Source of the DNA: Thermomicrobiales bacterium | GTDB taxonomy: Bacteria; Chloroflexota; Chloroflexia; Thermomicrobiales; UBA6265 | Assembly: GCA_023957115.1 (NCBI GenBank) | Contig: JAMLHN010000016.1 | Span: 1-64,000 of the forward strand | DNA length: 64,000 nucleotides | Reading direction: 5' to 3' | In this document: piece by piece, positions 17,565 to 26,082 of the stretch | Layout: each line of letters begins with the position of its first letter | Numbering within the stretch: the stretch's first letter is position 1 | Notes under the pieces: generated by a model | Databases searched by the model: none | Told to the model about the DNA's origin: nothing | Seen by the model: only the letters and a program-made list of their open reading frames with translations | Program-made: the position numbers and the translations under genes

Positions 17565-18632
17565 TTGAACTGGTATCCCATCGAGCTCACATTTCATGTC
17601 CGCACCTACGCCTTTGGCGAGCGCCTGATTCCCGACATGCTCGGCAAAACGGATGTCCCCCAGGGCGTTGTGGCCGAGACCTGGGAGATCAGCGATCAGA
17701 AAGACGCACGCGCCACGGTGATCAACGGCGAGCTGTCCGGCCGACCGTTCCATGACGTGGTCATGGAATTTCCGGAGGAGATCGTCGGCCTCGGGTGGAA
17801 CGGTCCCCATTTCCCGCTGCTCGGAAAGTTTCTCGACGCATCGAACATGTTGCCGGTCCATCTTCATGCCGACGATGAAACCGCGGCCCGGATCTACTCC
17901 GAGCCGAACGGCAAGAGTGAGGCCTGGCACATCCTCTGGGCCGACCCGAACGCGAGCATTCTGGCAGGAATCAAGGACGGGGCCACCGAAGACGACATGA
18001 TTTCCGCGTTCGAACGGCAGGACTACGACGCAGTCATGTATCGCTACCCGATCTCGTCCGGCGATACTGTGTACGTCCCCGGAGGTATTCTCCATTCGTT
18101 TGGGCCCAACACCCTGATCTTCGAGATCCAGCAGACCTCCGATCTGGCGCAGACTGTGATGCCACACGACTTGAACGGCACCAGACTTCCCGAGGATGTC
18201 TGGAACGCCAATATCCGGCAGACCCTGGTGGAGCTCAAGCGTGACTATCTGCCAGTTCCCAATCCCGGTCTGGCGATTCAACGCGGTCAGAACAGCTATC
18301 GGTACGGTTGCGCCGGACCGTATTTTGCCCTGGAGCGCTGGTCACTTCGTGCGACGCATATTGAGCCAGCACATCCGGAGCGATGCCTGACGATCTCCAA
18401 TGTTGGCGATCCAGTCGAGCTTCGATACGCAAGCGGAACGCTCACGCTTGGTCGTGCCAAGTCGTGTGTGATTCCAGCCGCGCTTGGTGAGTTCACCATC
18501 GATCCGACCGGGAATGGCGATTTGATCGTCTGCTATGTGCCCGATCTTGCCACTGATGTGATCGCTCCGCTCGAGGCAGCCGGGTACACGCGGGAGCAGA
18601 TTGAGGCGCTTGGTGAGGTTTCGGTTGAGTAG
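17565..18632 (+). CDS. Mannose-6-phosphate isomerase-like cupin enzyme
   Basis: A 355-residue type I phosphomannose isomerase-like protein. Likely zinc ligands are visible: HLHADD (about 100) and [10 protein letters not shown] (about 170). The family interconverts mannose 6-phosphate and fructose 6-phosphate. Together with three sugar kinases nearby it suggests that phosphosugars are fed into central metabolism here. It is divergent from kinase 3 with an 89-bp gap. Its stop codon is followed at once by the heptamer array. Confidence 0.8.
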   Translation: MNWYPIELTFHVRTYAFGERLIPDMLGKTDVPQGVVAETWEISDQKDARATVINGELSGRPFHDVVMEFPEEIVGLGWNGPHFPLLGKFLDASNMLPVHLHADDETAARIYSEPNGKSEAWHILWADPNASILAGIKDGATEDDMISAFERQDYDAVMYRYPISSGDTVYVPGGILHSFGPNTLIFEIQQTSDLAQTVMPHDLNGTRLPEDVWNANIRQTLVELKRDYLPVPNPGLAIQRGQNSYRYGCAGPYFALERWSLRATHIEPAHPERCLTISNVGDPVELRYASGTLTLGRAKSCVIPAALGEFTIDPTGNGDLIVCYVPDLATDVIAPLEAAGYTREQIEALGEVSVE

Positions 18633-18776
18633 GAGCTGGGAGCTGGGAGCTGGGAGCTGGGAGCTGGGAGCTGGGAGCTGGGAGCTGGGAGCTGGGAGCT
18701 GGGAGCTGGGAGCTGGGAGCTGGGAGCTGGGAGCTGGGAGCTGGGAAAGCCTAAATCCCAGCTCCTAACTCCTCAG
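18632..18776 (+). repeat. Heptamer array (16 perfect GAGCTGG units) with inverted tail
   Basis: Sixteen uninterrupted 7-bp units run from 18633 to 18744, beginning at the stop of the isomerase gene. They are followed by an inverted copy of the heptad consensus (18750-18776). The last unit pairs with this tail in a perfect 10-bp stem (18737-18746 with 18756-18765), which could act as a terminator. The units contain GGG every 7 bases, so the G-rich strand has the spacing needed for a G-quadruplex. Copy number is likely to vary by slippage. Confidence 0.95.
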
Positions 18777-18788
18777 CGGTTCGCATAT

Positions 18789-19526
18789 TTAGAACGGAAC
18801 GATGGTCGACCAGAGTTGGTCGGCTTCGGCACGAAGCGCAGGTTCTGCATCGGCCACACTGACGGTGGTCGTAGTCTCGCCGACGCTTCCGCTGCCGCCA
18901 CTGGTCACTGCTTCACCCGACGGAGATCCGCCGCCTGACGCGCCGCTAACCGAACCTCCGCCGGAGCCAGATCCGCTCGATGCCGAGCCTCCCGACCCTG
19001 AGCCCGAGCCGCCCGAACCCGCTCCACTACCAGAGCTAGCCGAGCCAGAGCTATTGCCGCCATTTCCGCCAACGGCATTGCCGGATTGGGCGTTGCCGCC
19101 ATCACCGCCATGACCGCCGTTGCCGCCGCTCCCACCGACACCGTCGCCGGCATTGGCCGTTCCGCCATTGGCTCCTGTTCCAGAACCCCCGGTGGCCGAG
19201 CCGCCGCTTGCGCCTCCGCCCGAGCCGCCCGTGTTGCCGCCGCCGCTCGTGCTGCCACCATCGGTTCCCCCGGCGCCGGCATTTCCACCGGCGCCATCGC
19301 CGCCGGTTCCAGAACCACCCGTGCTCGAGCCACCAGAGCCATCGCCTCCGACGCCATCGCCGCCGGTGCTATCTCCACCGGTACTATCGCTGCCGTCGTC
19401 CCCCTGGGCGAGCGCGCCGCTCGTCCGATCGAGGAGGAACACGCCAACCGCGAGCGCTCCCAGTCCGAGCCGCCTGAGAAATGCCCGGCGATGAAGAATC
19501 AAATCGTCGCGCCCATTCGATGTCAC
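18789..19526 (-). CDS. Gly/Ser-rich low-complexity exported protein
   Basis: A 245-residue protein starting with GTG, eight bases after GGGAGA. The N terminus is an export signal with paired arginines ([17 protein letters not shown], ending GALAQ). Residues 42-215 are almost entirely Gly, Ser, Thr, Ala, Asp and Asn in GGxG/GGSG-type repeats without cysteine. A short ordinary C-terminal segment (about 220-245, [20 protein letters not shown]) follows. The composition recalls PE_PGRS-like or surface-matrix proteins, but no family can be named. GC-rich repeats make its length likely to vary. It converges on the heptamer array. Confidence 0.75.
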   Translation of the reverse strand: MTSNGRDDLILHRRAFLRRLGLGALAVGVFLLDRTSGALAQGDDGSDSTGGDSTGGDGVGGDGSGGSSTGGSGTGGDGAGGNAGAGGTDGGSTSGGGNTGGSGGGASGGSATGGSGTGANGGTANAGDGVGGSGGNGGHGGDGGNAQSGNAVGGNGGNSSGSASSGSGAGSGGSGSGSGGSASSGSGSGGGSVSGASGGGSPSGEAVTSGGSGSVGETTTTVSVADAEPALRAEADQLWSTIVPF

Positions 19527-19691
19527 GTTCGTACTCTCCCGTTCCCGTCACTGGCTTGTTTCGACGCAGGGGCAAATGCCAGTGCGGTGTAAGTATTGAC
19601 TTGCAATCCACCCTATCACGCCCCATGTGCGGTCGCAAGCCACCTCTATACTGCCGCAGTGAATCGGTTAGCTCGTACACAGGAGAAAACC

Positions 19692-20591
19692 ATGAGCCAG
19701 ATCGGCACTGTCGCCGTTGTCGGCGCGGGCACCATGGGGGCGCAGATTGCCTCGTTGGTGGCCCTATCCGGACGCACGGTCAAGCTATGGGACGGGTCGG
19801 ACGCCGCGCTTGCCGCCGGCATCGAGCGTGCCGAACGAGAGATCTTTTCCGCCCTGGGCGAACGCCGGGAGTTGCCTGTCTCCGAGATTGCGTCCGGTCT
19901 GGGCCGGCTGACCGCCGTGGGTTCGATGTCGGAAGCCGTCGCCGGCACAGATATGGTGATCGAGGCGGTCCGTGAGGAGCTTGGCGTCAAGCAAGCCGTC
20001 TTTTCCGAGCTGTCACGATTGACCCCGGCGATCCTCGGCACGAATTCCTCGTCGATTCCGACCTCACTCATTGCGCCCGCGGTCAAGGGACCTGAACGAC
20101 TCCTGAACATGCACTTCTTCGCACCGATTTGGGTCCGCTCGATGCTCGAGCTCATGTCGTGTGGCCAGACATCGGACGACGTCATGGAGACCGCCTACGA
20201 TTTCGGCGTTTCCCTCGGCTTGGTCACCGCACGGGTCAACGGCGAGAGCAAGGGATTCATCATCAATCGTATCTGGCGAGCGGTGAAACGTGAGTCTCTG
20301 GCCGTCGTCGACCAGGGTGTCGCCTCTCCCGAGGACGTCGACCGGCTCTGGATGATGTTCTTCCAGACCCAATACGCGCCCTTCGGCATCATGGATATGG
20401 TGGGGCTCGATGTCGTCTCGGATATCGAGACGAGCTACCAGTTCGTCTCGCAGGATCCAACCGATACCCCGTCGCCCACGCTGGCCCGTTTGATCGCGGC
20501 CGGTACGCTCGGAGAGAAGACGGGCTCGGGGTTCTACGAGCATCCGAATCCGAAATATCTCGACCCAGACTTTCTCCAGGGAGAGGAGTAG
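19692..20591 (+). CDS. 3-hydroxyacyl-CoA dehydrogenase family protein
   Basis: A 299-residue NAD-dependent dehydrogenase. The Rossmann motif VAVVGAGTMGAQIA lies at residues 6-19, TNSSSIP near 115 and the catalytic-region HFFAP near 138. A C-terminal helical domain has the usual GFIINRIW segment. The family oxidises 3-hydroxyacyl-CoA or related 3-hydroxy acids. The ATG at 19692 has AGGAG seven bases upstream; the upstream open extension is not coding-like. An EthD-domain gene follows after 4 bp, so they probably act in one catabolic step series. Confidence 0.88.
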   Translation: MSQIGTVAVVGAGTMGAQIASLVALSGRTVKLWDGSDAALAAGIERAEREIFSALGERRELPVSEIASGLGRLTAVGSMSEAVAGTDMVIEAVREELGVKQAVFSELSRLTPAILGTNSSSIPTSLIAPAVKGPERLLNMHFFAPIWVRSMLELMSCGQTSDDVMETAYDFGVSLGLVTARVNGESKGFIINRIWRAVKRESLAVVDQGVASPEDVDRLWMMFFQTQYAPFGIMDMVGLDVVSDIETSYQFVSQDPTDTPSPTLARLIAAGTLGEKTGSGFYEHPNPKYLDPDFLQGEE

Positions 20592-20595
20592 CGTC

Positions 20596-20913
20596 ATGTT
20601 CACGGTCGTCTGGCTGGTCAAGAAACGAGCGGATCTTTCGCAGGAAGAATTTGCCCGGTATTGGATCGACGAGCACACGCCGCTGACTGCGGCTACACCG
20701 GGGATGCGCTCCTACCGTTGCTATCCGATGGTTGCGCATGACGGTGCGGCACCGTCGTTCGATGCGATCGCCTTCGCCACCTTCGATGACGAGGCCGCCT
20801 GGCGCGTGGCAGAACAAAGCCCGGAGCTACAAGCAGCTATTGCCGACGCAGTCAATTTCCAGGAGGTCGATCTGACCCAGAGTTTCTACGCGGCAGAGCA
20901 CGTCATTCGGTAG
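20596..20913 (+). CDS. EthD-domain protein
   Basis: A 105-residue alpha/beta barrel-type protein with the EthD pattern: VVWLVKKRADLSQEEFARYW, then the DEHTPL motif, and a C-terminal half with EVDLTQSFYAAE. EthD proteins are small dimeric proteins associated with degradation of ethers, aromatics or polyketides; their exact chemistry is often unknown. It is in one operon with the upstream dehydrogenase. Confidence 0.82.
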   Translation: MFTVVWLVKKRADLSQEEFARYWIDEHTPLTAATPGMRSYRCYPMVAHDGAAPSFDAIAFATFDDEAAWRVAEQSPELQAAIADAVNFQEVDLTQSFYAAEHVIR

Positions 20914-20924
20914 CGGATGGCTGA

Positions 20925-20998
20925 GGAGTTGGGAGTTGGGATTTAGGAGTTGGGAACGGGAGGCGCCGTGAGGCAGGACGGGTTCGGCAATGGGCAAA
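20925..20998 (+). repeat. Heptad repeat block plus 22-bp shared segment
   Basis: Five heptads (20925-20959: GGAGTTG, GGAGTTG, GGATTTA, GGAGTTG, GGAACGG) begin 11 bp after the EthD stop, with the G-rich strand in sense. A 22-bp segment at 20977-20998 is identical to one at 58763-58784, which follows the heptad block after lon at a similar distance. The remaining 21000-21101 shows nothing else. Confidence 0.85.
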
Positions 20999-21101
20999 CG
21001 GCAATGGCATTGGACTGCCCCCATATCTGCGAACCACTCGGGAAAGGCAATGAGGGCCAGTCCGGGCACGCGGGGCGTAAACCAGGCGCGGTTGCGGATC
21101 G

Positions 21102-21677
21102 CTAAAGCGATTGGGCGACCAACTTGGTGATGGTTTGGAGGGAATCGACCACGCCCCGGCGATTCAAGGCCGACGAATAGCTCACCGGCAGTTCGTCAGT
21201 ATTCAGTGATTGCCGCAGCTCGTTCAAGACCGATTCATCGACCAGATCGACCTTGTTGAACTGAATCACGACCGGAAACTCCGCTGTTGTTTTCTGCAAC
21301 CGGCCGAGTGCATTCAGGAGCTCGCTCAGGCTCTCCTGATTTTCCGGCAAGCGCTCCGGTTGCGCGTCGGCCAGAAAGACGACCCCATCGGCCCCGGAAA
21401 GCACCGCCTGGCGCGCGTCCTCGCTTCCCTCATTGCCGGCCACCGAAAAGAGCTGGAAGCGCATTCGATAGTCGCCCACCCTGCCCGCATCGATCGGCAA
21501 TGTGTCGTAGAGCACCGTTCGTCCGAGCTCGTTCTCGATCGAGGTCAGCGCTGGCCGTTGTCCCTCGGGAATGAGCTCGTGAACCGCCTTGAGAAAGGTG
21601 GTCTTTCCGCTTTGCCCAGGACCGTAGACCACGATCTTGGCCACGATTTGCCGGTTGTCGAGATCGATCATTGCCAT
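21102..21677 (-). CDS. MglA-like small Ras-type GTPase
   Basis: A 191-residue GTP-binding protein of the MglA/Arf-like bacterial class. The P-loop is GPGQSGKTT near residue 15; the switch II region is SVAGNEG (MglA proteins usually have VPGQ here). A conserved GVVFLADAQ strand and the FNKVD base-recognition motif follow. MglA proteins set cell polarity and motility in Myxococcus and occur in many non-motile lineages with unknown roles. No MglB/roadblock partner lies next to it. The ATG is 2 bp after the purM stop, so translation is coupled to purM; the longer open frame upstream is purM in another frame. Confidence 0.85.
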   Translation of the reverse strand: MAMIDLDNRQIVAKIVVYGPGQSGKTTFLKAVHELIPEGQRPALTSIENELGRTVLYDTLPIDAGRVGDYRMRFQLFSVAGNEGSEDARQAVLSGADGVVFLADAQPERLPENQESLSELLNALGRLQKTTAEFPVVIQFNKVDLVDESVLNELRQSLNTDELPVSYSSALNRRGVVDSLQTITKLVAQSL

Positions 21678-21679
21678 CG

Positions 21680-22762
21680 TCAGCTCACCGTTCCATCGAT
21701 CGTCTGCTCGATCGTGACCTTCCACTCGCTCGATCCGGCGACGATTTCGCCGATCACCCGAGCATCTGAAATTGCGTCGCAGACCGTTTGCGCATCGGCA
21801 GGACGGACCGCCAGCACCATACCGATACCCATGTTGAAGGTACGGTATTGCTCGCGCGGTTCGACATTTCCAGTTTCGACAAGATAACGAAAAATCGGAT
21901 TGACCGTCCATGTGGACTGATCGAGCCGGACGACAACTCCATCCGGCAGCATACGTGGAAGATTGTCGATCAAGCCGCCACCCGTGATATGGGCGATTCC
22001 CAGGATTATCCCCTGTTCAACAAGCGGGTAGACCTGGGGGAAATACGTCAAATGCGGCGCGAGCAGCGCCTCGCCAATGGTTTCCCCATCCCCACCCGGA
22101 AGTGGATGCGCCAGCACTTCGCGATCCTGCGACGGTCCGCCAGTCGCTCCGACGATCATGCGCGCGAGACTGAAACCGTTGGTATGAAGCCCCGCTGACG
22201 GTAGACCGATCAGCAGGTCATCCGGTTCGATCCTCGATCCATCGATGAAGGCGGATGGACTGACCTCGCCGACGATGAAGCCGGCGGCATCGTATTCGCC
22301 GGGCGCGTAGAGTCCCGGCATCTCCGCGGTTTCCCCACCGATCAGCGCAGCGCCGTTGACCCCACAGGCAGCCGCCATACCTTCGACCAATCCCTCCAGC
22401 GCCTCGGAATCGATCTTGCCCATGGCGACGTAGTCGAGGAAGAAGAGCGGTCGCGCACCACAAGCCAGGATGTCATTGACACAGTGATTGACGAGATCGC
22501 CACCGACGCGCTTGTGCGCCCAGCCACCGATCGCAAACGCGAGCTTGATCTTGGTGCCGATTCCGTCGGCGCTGGCGATCAACAACCGGTCCTCGCCGGC
22601 GGGAAGCCGAAAGATCCCACCAAAATGCCCGATCTCTCCCGCCGTCCCGGCGGTTGCCGTTGCACGGGCGAAACCAGCGATGGCGCCGAGACTCCGCGCA
22701 GCCTGGTCGATATCGACCCCGGCATCGCGATACGAGATGGGTTTGGCAGATTCGGCGCTCAA
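21680..22762 (-). CDS. purM: Phosphoribosylformylglycinamidine cyclo-ligase (AIR synthetase)
   Basis: 360 aa of typical PurM: N-terminal SYRDAGVDIDQ, the ATP/phosphate-binding region with DGIGTKIKLA, VNDILACGA, GGETAEMPG and the C-terminal THITGGG-type segment (AHITGGGLIDNLPR). It closes FGAM to aminoimidazole ribonucleotide in purine synthesis. The start is TTG, five bases after AGGAG. It lies between hflX and the MglA-like gene, an unusual operon for a purine gene. Confidence 0.96.
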   Translation of the reverse strand: MSAESAKPISYRDAGVDIDQAARSLGAIAGFARATATAGTAGEIGHFGGIFRLPAGEDRLLIASADGIGTKIKLAFAIGGWAHKRVGGDLVNHCVNDILACGARPLFFLDYVAMGKIDSEALEGLVEGMAAACGVNGAALIGGETAEMPGLYAPGEYDAAGFIVGEVSPSAFIDGSRIEPDDLLIGLPSAGLHTNGFSLARMIVGATGGPSQDREVLAHPLPGGDGETIGEALLAPHLTYFPQVYPLVEQGIILGIAHITGGGLIDNLPRMLPDGVVVRLDQSTWTVNPIFRYLVETGNVEPREQYRTFNMGIGMVLAVRPADAQTVCDAISDARVIGEIVAGSSEWKVTIEQTIDGTVS

Positions 22763-22815
22763 CTCGGCTCCTGGCGGGGTCAGACGAATGCTGGGCGTAG
22801 TATCGCCCGAATGGG

Positions 22816-24165
22816 TCAGGCGACGGCGCCGCGATCACCGAGCGATTCTGGCTCGACCGGTTCCGCTTTGACACTGAGATACGGATCGAACCCTCCGAGC
22901 ACAGCTTCGGGCAATTTGCCAGTGAGAATGGTTCCACGCTCGTCGTAGACGGTTTCTTCGACGCGGCCGAGGGTGTGGAACCTGTCCACCAGATCGTGCC
23001 GCGAAAACGGCGCGACCAGCTCGACATCGACGAAGCGTTGCTCGCTTTCGAGCCCGAGCTCGATCTCGCCCAGCAACGCCTCGATTCCCAATCCGGTTTG
23101 CCCCGAAATGGTCACGACGGGCCACTCGTCTCCAACGGCCTCCCGCAATCGTTGCAACTGCTCTTCCGGCACATTCTCGATCTGGTCAGCCTTGTTGAGC
23201 GCAATGAGGGTTGGTTTCCCATCGGCCCCGAGCTCTTCCAACACCTCATTGACGGTGCCGAACTGCTCGACCGCATTCGGATGTGTGACGTCGACCACGT
23301 GCACCAGCAACGTGGCCTCATTGATCTCTTCGAGGGTCGCGCGGAAGGCTGCAATCAACATCGTGGGAAGATTGTTGATGAACCCGACCGTGTCGGTCAT
23401 CAGCACATTCCGCCCACCCGGAAGCTGAATGCGTCTCGTCGTCGGATCGAGGGTAGCGAAAAGCTTGTCCTCCGCCAGTACACCGGCGTCGGTCAGACGA
23501 TTGAGCAGCGTACTCTTGCCCGCATTGGTGTAGCCGACCAACGCGACCACCGCCATGTTCTGCTGTCGCCGGTTATCACGATAGAGCTGCCGGTGCCGGT
23601 GGACATCGGCAAGCTGATCCTTGATGAACGCGATGCGCTTGCCCAGCTCACGGCGGTCGGATTCGAGCTGAGTTTCACCGGGTCCGCGGAGTCCGACTCC
23701 GCCGACCGCCTGGCGGGAGAGGTGAGTCCACATACCGGTCAGGCGTGGTAGGCGATATTCGAGCTGGGCCAGCTCGACCTGCAGTCGCCCTTCGTGCGTT
23801 TGGGCCCGCTTGGCAAAGACATCCAGAATCAGCGCCGTCCGGTCGATGACTTTGACGTCCAGCGCCTTCTCGAGATTGCGTTGCTGCGACGGACTGAGCT
23901 CGTCATTGAAGATCACCAGATCGTATTCGAGCGTCTCACGCTCTGCCTTGATCTCTTCCAGTTTCCCCTTGCCGACATAGGTGCCGGCGACCGGATGACT
24001 GAGCTTCTGGGTGACCGCCCCGATGACCTCGACGTCGACGGTTTCGGCCAGCCGGGCAAGCTCTTCCAGCGAGTCCTGGACATTCCAGGCATCGCCGTAC
24101 TTGTCGACGGCGACGAGCAAGGCGTGTTCGATGGGCTGGCCGGTAATTCGATAGTTGTGCGGAAT
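22816..24165 (-). CDS. hflX: Ribosome-associated GTPase HflX (probable ATT start)
   Basis: About 449 aa. The N-terminal HflX domain carries [12 protein letters not shown] and the conserved [12 protein letters not shown] helical linker ([14 protein letters not shown]) precedes the G domain with [18 protein letters not shown] and NKAD. HflX splits or rescues stalled 70S ribosomes. The first standard start, TTG at 24120, has no binding site and cuts off the conserved N-terminal strand [15 protein letters not shown]. An in-frame ATT at 24165 has GAGGT eight bases upstream and restores this segment. ATT as start, or an ATG misread as ATT, is the best explanation. Confidence 0.93.
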   Translation of the reverse strand: MPHNYRITGQPIEHALLVAVDKYGDAWNVQDSLEELARLAETVDVEVIGAVTQKLSHPVAGTYVGKGKLEEIKAERETLEYDLVIFNDELSPSQQRNLEKALDVKVIDRTALILDVFAKRAQTHEGRLQVELAQLEYRLPRLTGMWTHLSRQAVGGVGLRGPGETQLESDRRELGKRIAFIKDQLADVHRHRQLYRDNRRQQNMAVVALVGYTNAGKSTLLNRLTDAGVLAEDKLFATLDPTTRRIQLPGGRNVLMTDTVGFINNLPTMLIAAFRATLEEINEATLLVHVVDVTHPNAVEQFGTVNEVLEELGADGKPTLIALNKADQIENVPEEQLQRLREAVGDEWPVVTISGQTGLGIEALLGEIELGLESEQRFVDVELVAPFSRHDLVDRFHTLGRVEETVYDERGTILTGKLPEAVLGGFDPYLSVKAEPVEPESLGDRGAVA

Positions 24166-24262
24166 GGTGGGTTACCTCATGAATCTCTGAGCGAAGCATG
24201 CGATTGGTAAGATGGCGTGGATCGAGCCGGCGATCCCCGGGAAAAACCGAACTCCCGGACTG

Positions 24263-24343
24263 TCTCATACGGAATCCGGGTGAACACACCAGGATGCGGC
24301 ACGATCGGTTCACCACCGCTCCAGCCCAGCATCGCATGAGGCG
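24263..24343 (-). repeat. Dispersed ~80-bp repeat, copy 1
   Basis: On the minus strand this segment nearly matches 52161-52241, including 36 or more consecutive identical bases, and more loosely 58840-58915. It lies between the lyase-like gene and hflX, downstream of the former in the sense orientation. In the repeat's forward frame all copies read close to MLGW.GG.PIVPHPGVFTRIP, so it may be a remnant of a coding sequence. The rest of 24166-24675 holds a C/T heptad block (24535-24569) and no supported gene. Confidence 0.85.
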
Positions 24344-24534
24344 CAATTGCCCGGGCAACGAATATCAAGCGAAGAATCGTCCTCCAGGTACGCATCTGAC
24401 AAAGAAAACGAGCCGATCGAGCGACCATCCGAGCGGGACGGCACCGATTCCATCCGCAATGCGGCTCGATTCCTTGGCTGAATTGGACCGCAAATGAATT
24501 GCGCATCAGCTCACGCCCTGAAACCAGCCGTCCA

Positions 24535-24569
24535 AATCGTCTCAGGACCCAAGGCTCAGGACGCAGGAC
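24535..24569 (-). repeat. C/T-type heptad repeat block
   Basis: Five consecutive heptads on the minus strand: GTCCTGC, GTCCTGA, GCCTTGG, GTCCTGA, GACGATT. A clearly related block, with the same trailing GAGACGATT, occurs at 52040-52072. In both places the block follows a gene stop and precedes the ~80-bp repeat in the same orientation. Confidence 0.7.
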
Positions 24570-24675
24570 CTTTTCATACACCCTAATGCCACGTCGCTGC
24601 GCACTCAACGTCCCGGTGGGACTCAGTTTGTAGGCCTACCGGATGGTCCGTAGGCTCTGGACGACGAACATCGCC

Positions 24676-26082
24676 CTAGCTTTCTTCCGCGGCGAGCGCG
24701 TGCATCGACTCCGCAGCGGAGACAAGCGCGTTGCGCCGATCGGTAATCCACGATCGATCGGTCGCGAGGCGTTGCTGCTCGGACGATAACCACTCACGCA
24801 TGGCCATCGGGGCCGGAGCGCCGAGGCCGGCGCGTCGTTCGATGAAGCGCCGCGGCGCCAGGTACCTGCTCAACGATTCGAATTCGATTCCCAGCTCGCG
24901 ACCGAGCACGAGCATGCCGGCGGAATCGATCATCGCTCTGGTGATCCCGCTGGTTTCGAGTCCTTCATCGCGGAGCTGCGACATGACCCGTCCCGCCATG
25001 GCGCGCGCCTGCGCTGGCTGGATCTGCTCTTCCAGCATCAGATAATCGGCAAGCTCGCCGATGGTCGCATGGTTGCGATTGGCCCGGTTGGCGAGATACG
25101 CCCGATTGAATGCAATTTCCCGATTCAGAAAGACCAGGAACCGCTCGACTAACTTGCCGGCAGTCTCGAACGCGAGCAGGATTCGATCGAGCGGTTGCGA
25201 CAGTTCGGCAACCGGTTCCAGTGGCGCCCGCTCGATCCAGCGATCAACCGTGTCGAGCACGGCATCAACGTCGATCGCGAGCCGGCTCAACGCATCGAAG
25301 GCCGGGATGATGGCATGTTGCGGCAACTCACTGCGGACCGCGGGAGCGGCATCGTGCATGATGAGCGAGGACGGATCGGTCCGAAACAGAGTTTCGATTT
25401 CGCGCATGAATCGTCCGATCGGCAACGCGACCTGGCGCAACGTTGCGGAGACCTCGGCGAGATGGTCGACCGAGGCCACGGCGTCGAATGTGTTTTCGAT
25501 GACACCGTCGAATCCGGCATTGGCGGCCACATCCTCCCGGTCGATTGGCAATCCCGTCGACGCCATCGCCCCCGCTCCCAGGGGAGACCGATTGACGAGC
25601 TCGTACGTCTGCTCGATCTTGCGCTGAGCGCGATCGAGCGGACCGATGACACCCCCCAGAAAATGCGCGAGCGTGGTCGGCTGCGCGGCCAGTCCCTGCT
25701 GATAGGCCGGCATGATGGTGACCACATGCTGGATGGCGAGATCGATCAGGTCCTCTCGCGCTTGCGCAACCTGATCGGCGAGCCGCAACAATCGCTCGCG
25801 CACGATGACCCGGGCATAGGCGGCGATGAGCTCGTTGACGCCCCGCCCGACCTGGCTGGCTCCGGAGAACCCAGGCGGCGATTGCCCATCGATGCGGGCA
25901 TCGAGCTCGAGCAGGAGCCCGACCGGATCCTGTTGATCGAAGCTGCCCGATCCAACCCGATCGACGACACCGGAAACCAGTCGAACCGCCGCATCGTCGA
26001 TCAATCCCTGTTTGCCCAACATCGCCACATGGGCGGTAATGAGCAGGACGAATGGCCCGGTCGAGGAGCGAGATTCGGTCAC
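24676..26082 (-). CDS. Argininosuccinate lyase-like protein with degenerate active-site loop
   Basis: A 468-residue mostly helical protein. It keeps argininosuccinate-lyase features such as QHVVTIMPAYQQ-like helix II and the hallmark NRSPLGAGAMASTGLPIDRE near 170-190. However, where lyases have the SSIMPQKKNP loop with catalytic Ser, Lys and Asn, it reads SSLIMHDAAP, so the Lys-Lys-Asn residues are gone. The C-terminal ASL domain is recognisable (TIGELADYLM). Activity as a lyase is doubtful. The GTG start overlaps the lgt stop (GTGA) and has GGGAG seven bases upstream, so it is coupled to lgt. Confidence 0.7.
   Translation of the reverse strand: MTESRSSTGPFVLLITAHVAMLGKQGLIDDAAVRLVSGVVDRVGSGSFDQQDPVGLLLELDARIDGQSPPGFSGASQVGRGVNELIAAYARVIVRERLLRLADQVAQAREDLIDLAIQHVVTIMPAYQQGLAAQPTTLAHFLGGVIGPLDRAQRKIEQTYELVNRSPLGAGAMASTGLPIDREDVAANAGFDGVIENTFDAVASVDHLAEVSATLRQVALPIGRFMREIETLFRTDPSSLIMHDAAPAVRSELPQHAIIPAFDALSRLAIDVDAVLDTVDRWIERAPLEPVAELSQPLDRILLAFETAGKLVERFLVFLNREIAFNRAYLANRANRNHATIGELADYLMLEEQIQPAQARAMAGRVMSQLRDEGLETSGITRAMIDSAGMLVLGRELGIEFESLSRYLAPRRFIERRAGLGAPAPMAMREWLSSEQQRLATDRSWITDRRNALVSAAESMHALAAEES

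Noticed and set aside
18632..18776. CRISPR-like repeat array
   Set aside because: The period is 7 bp with no spacers and no cas genes nearby; it is a simple tandem heptamer.
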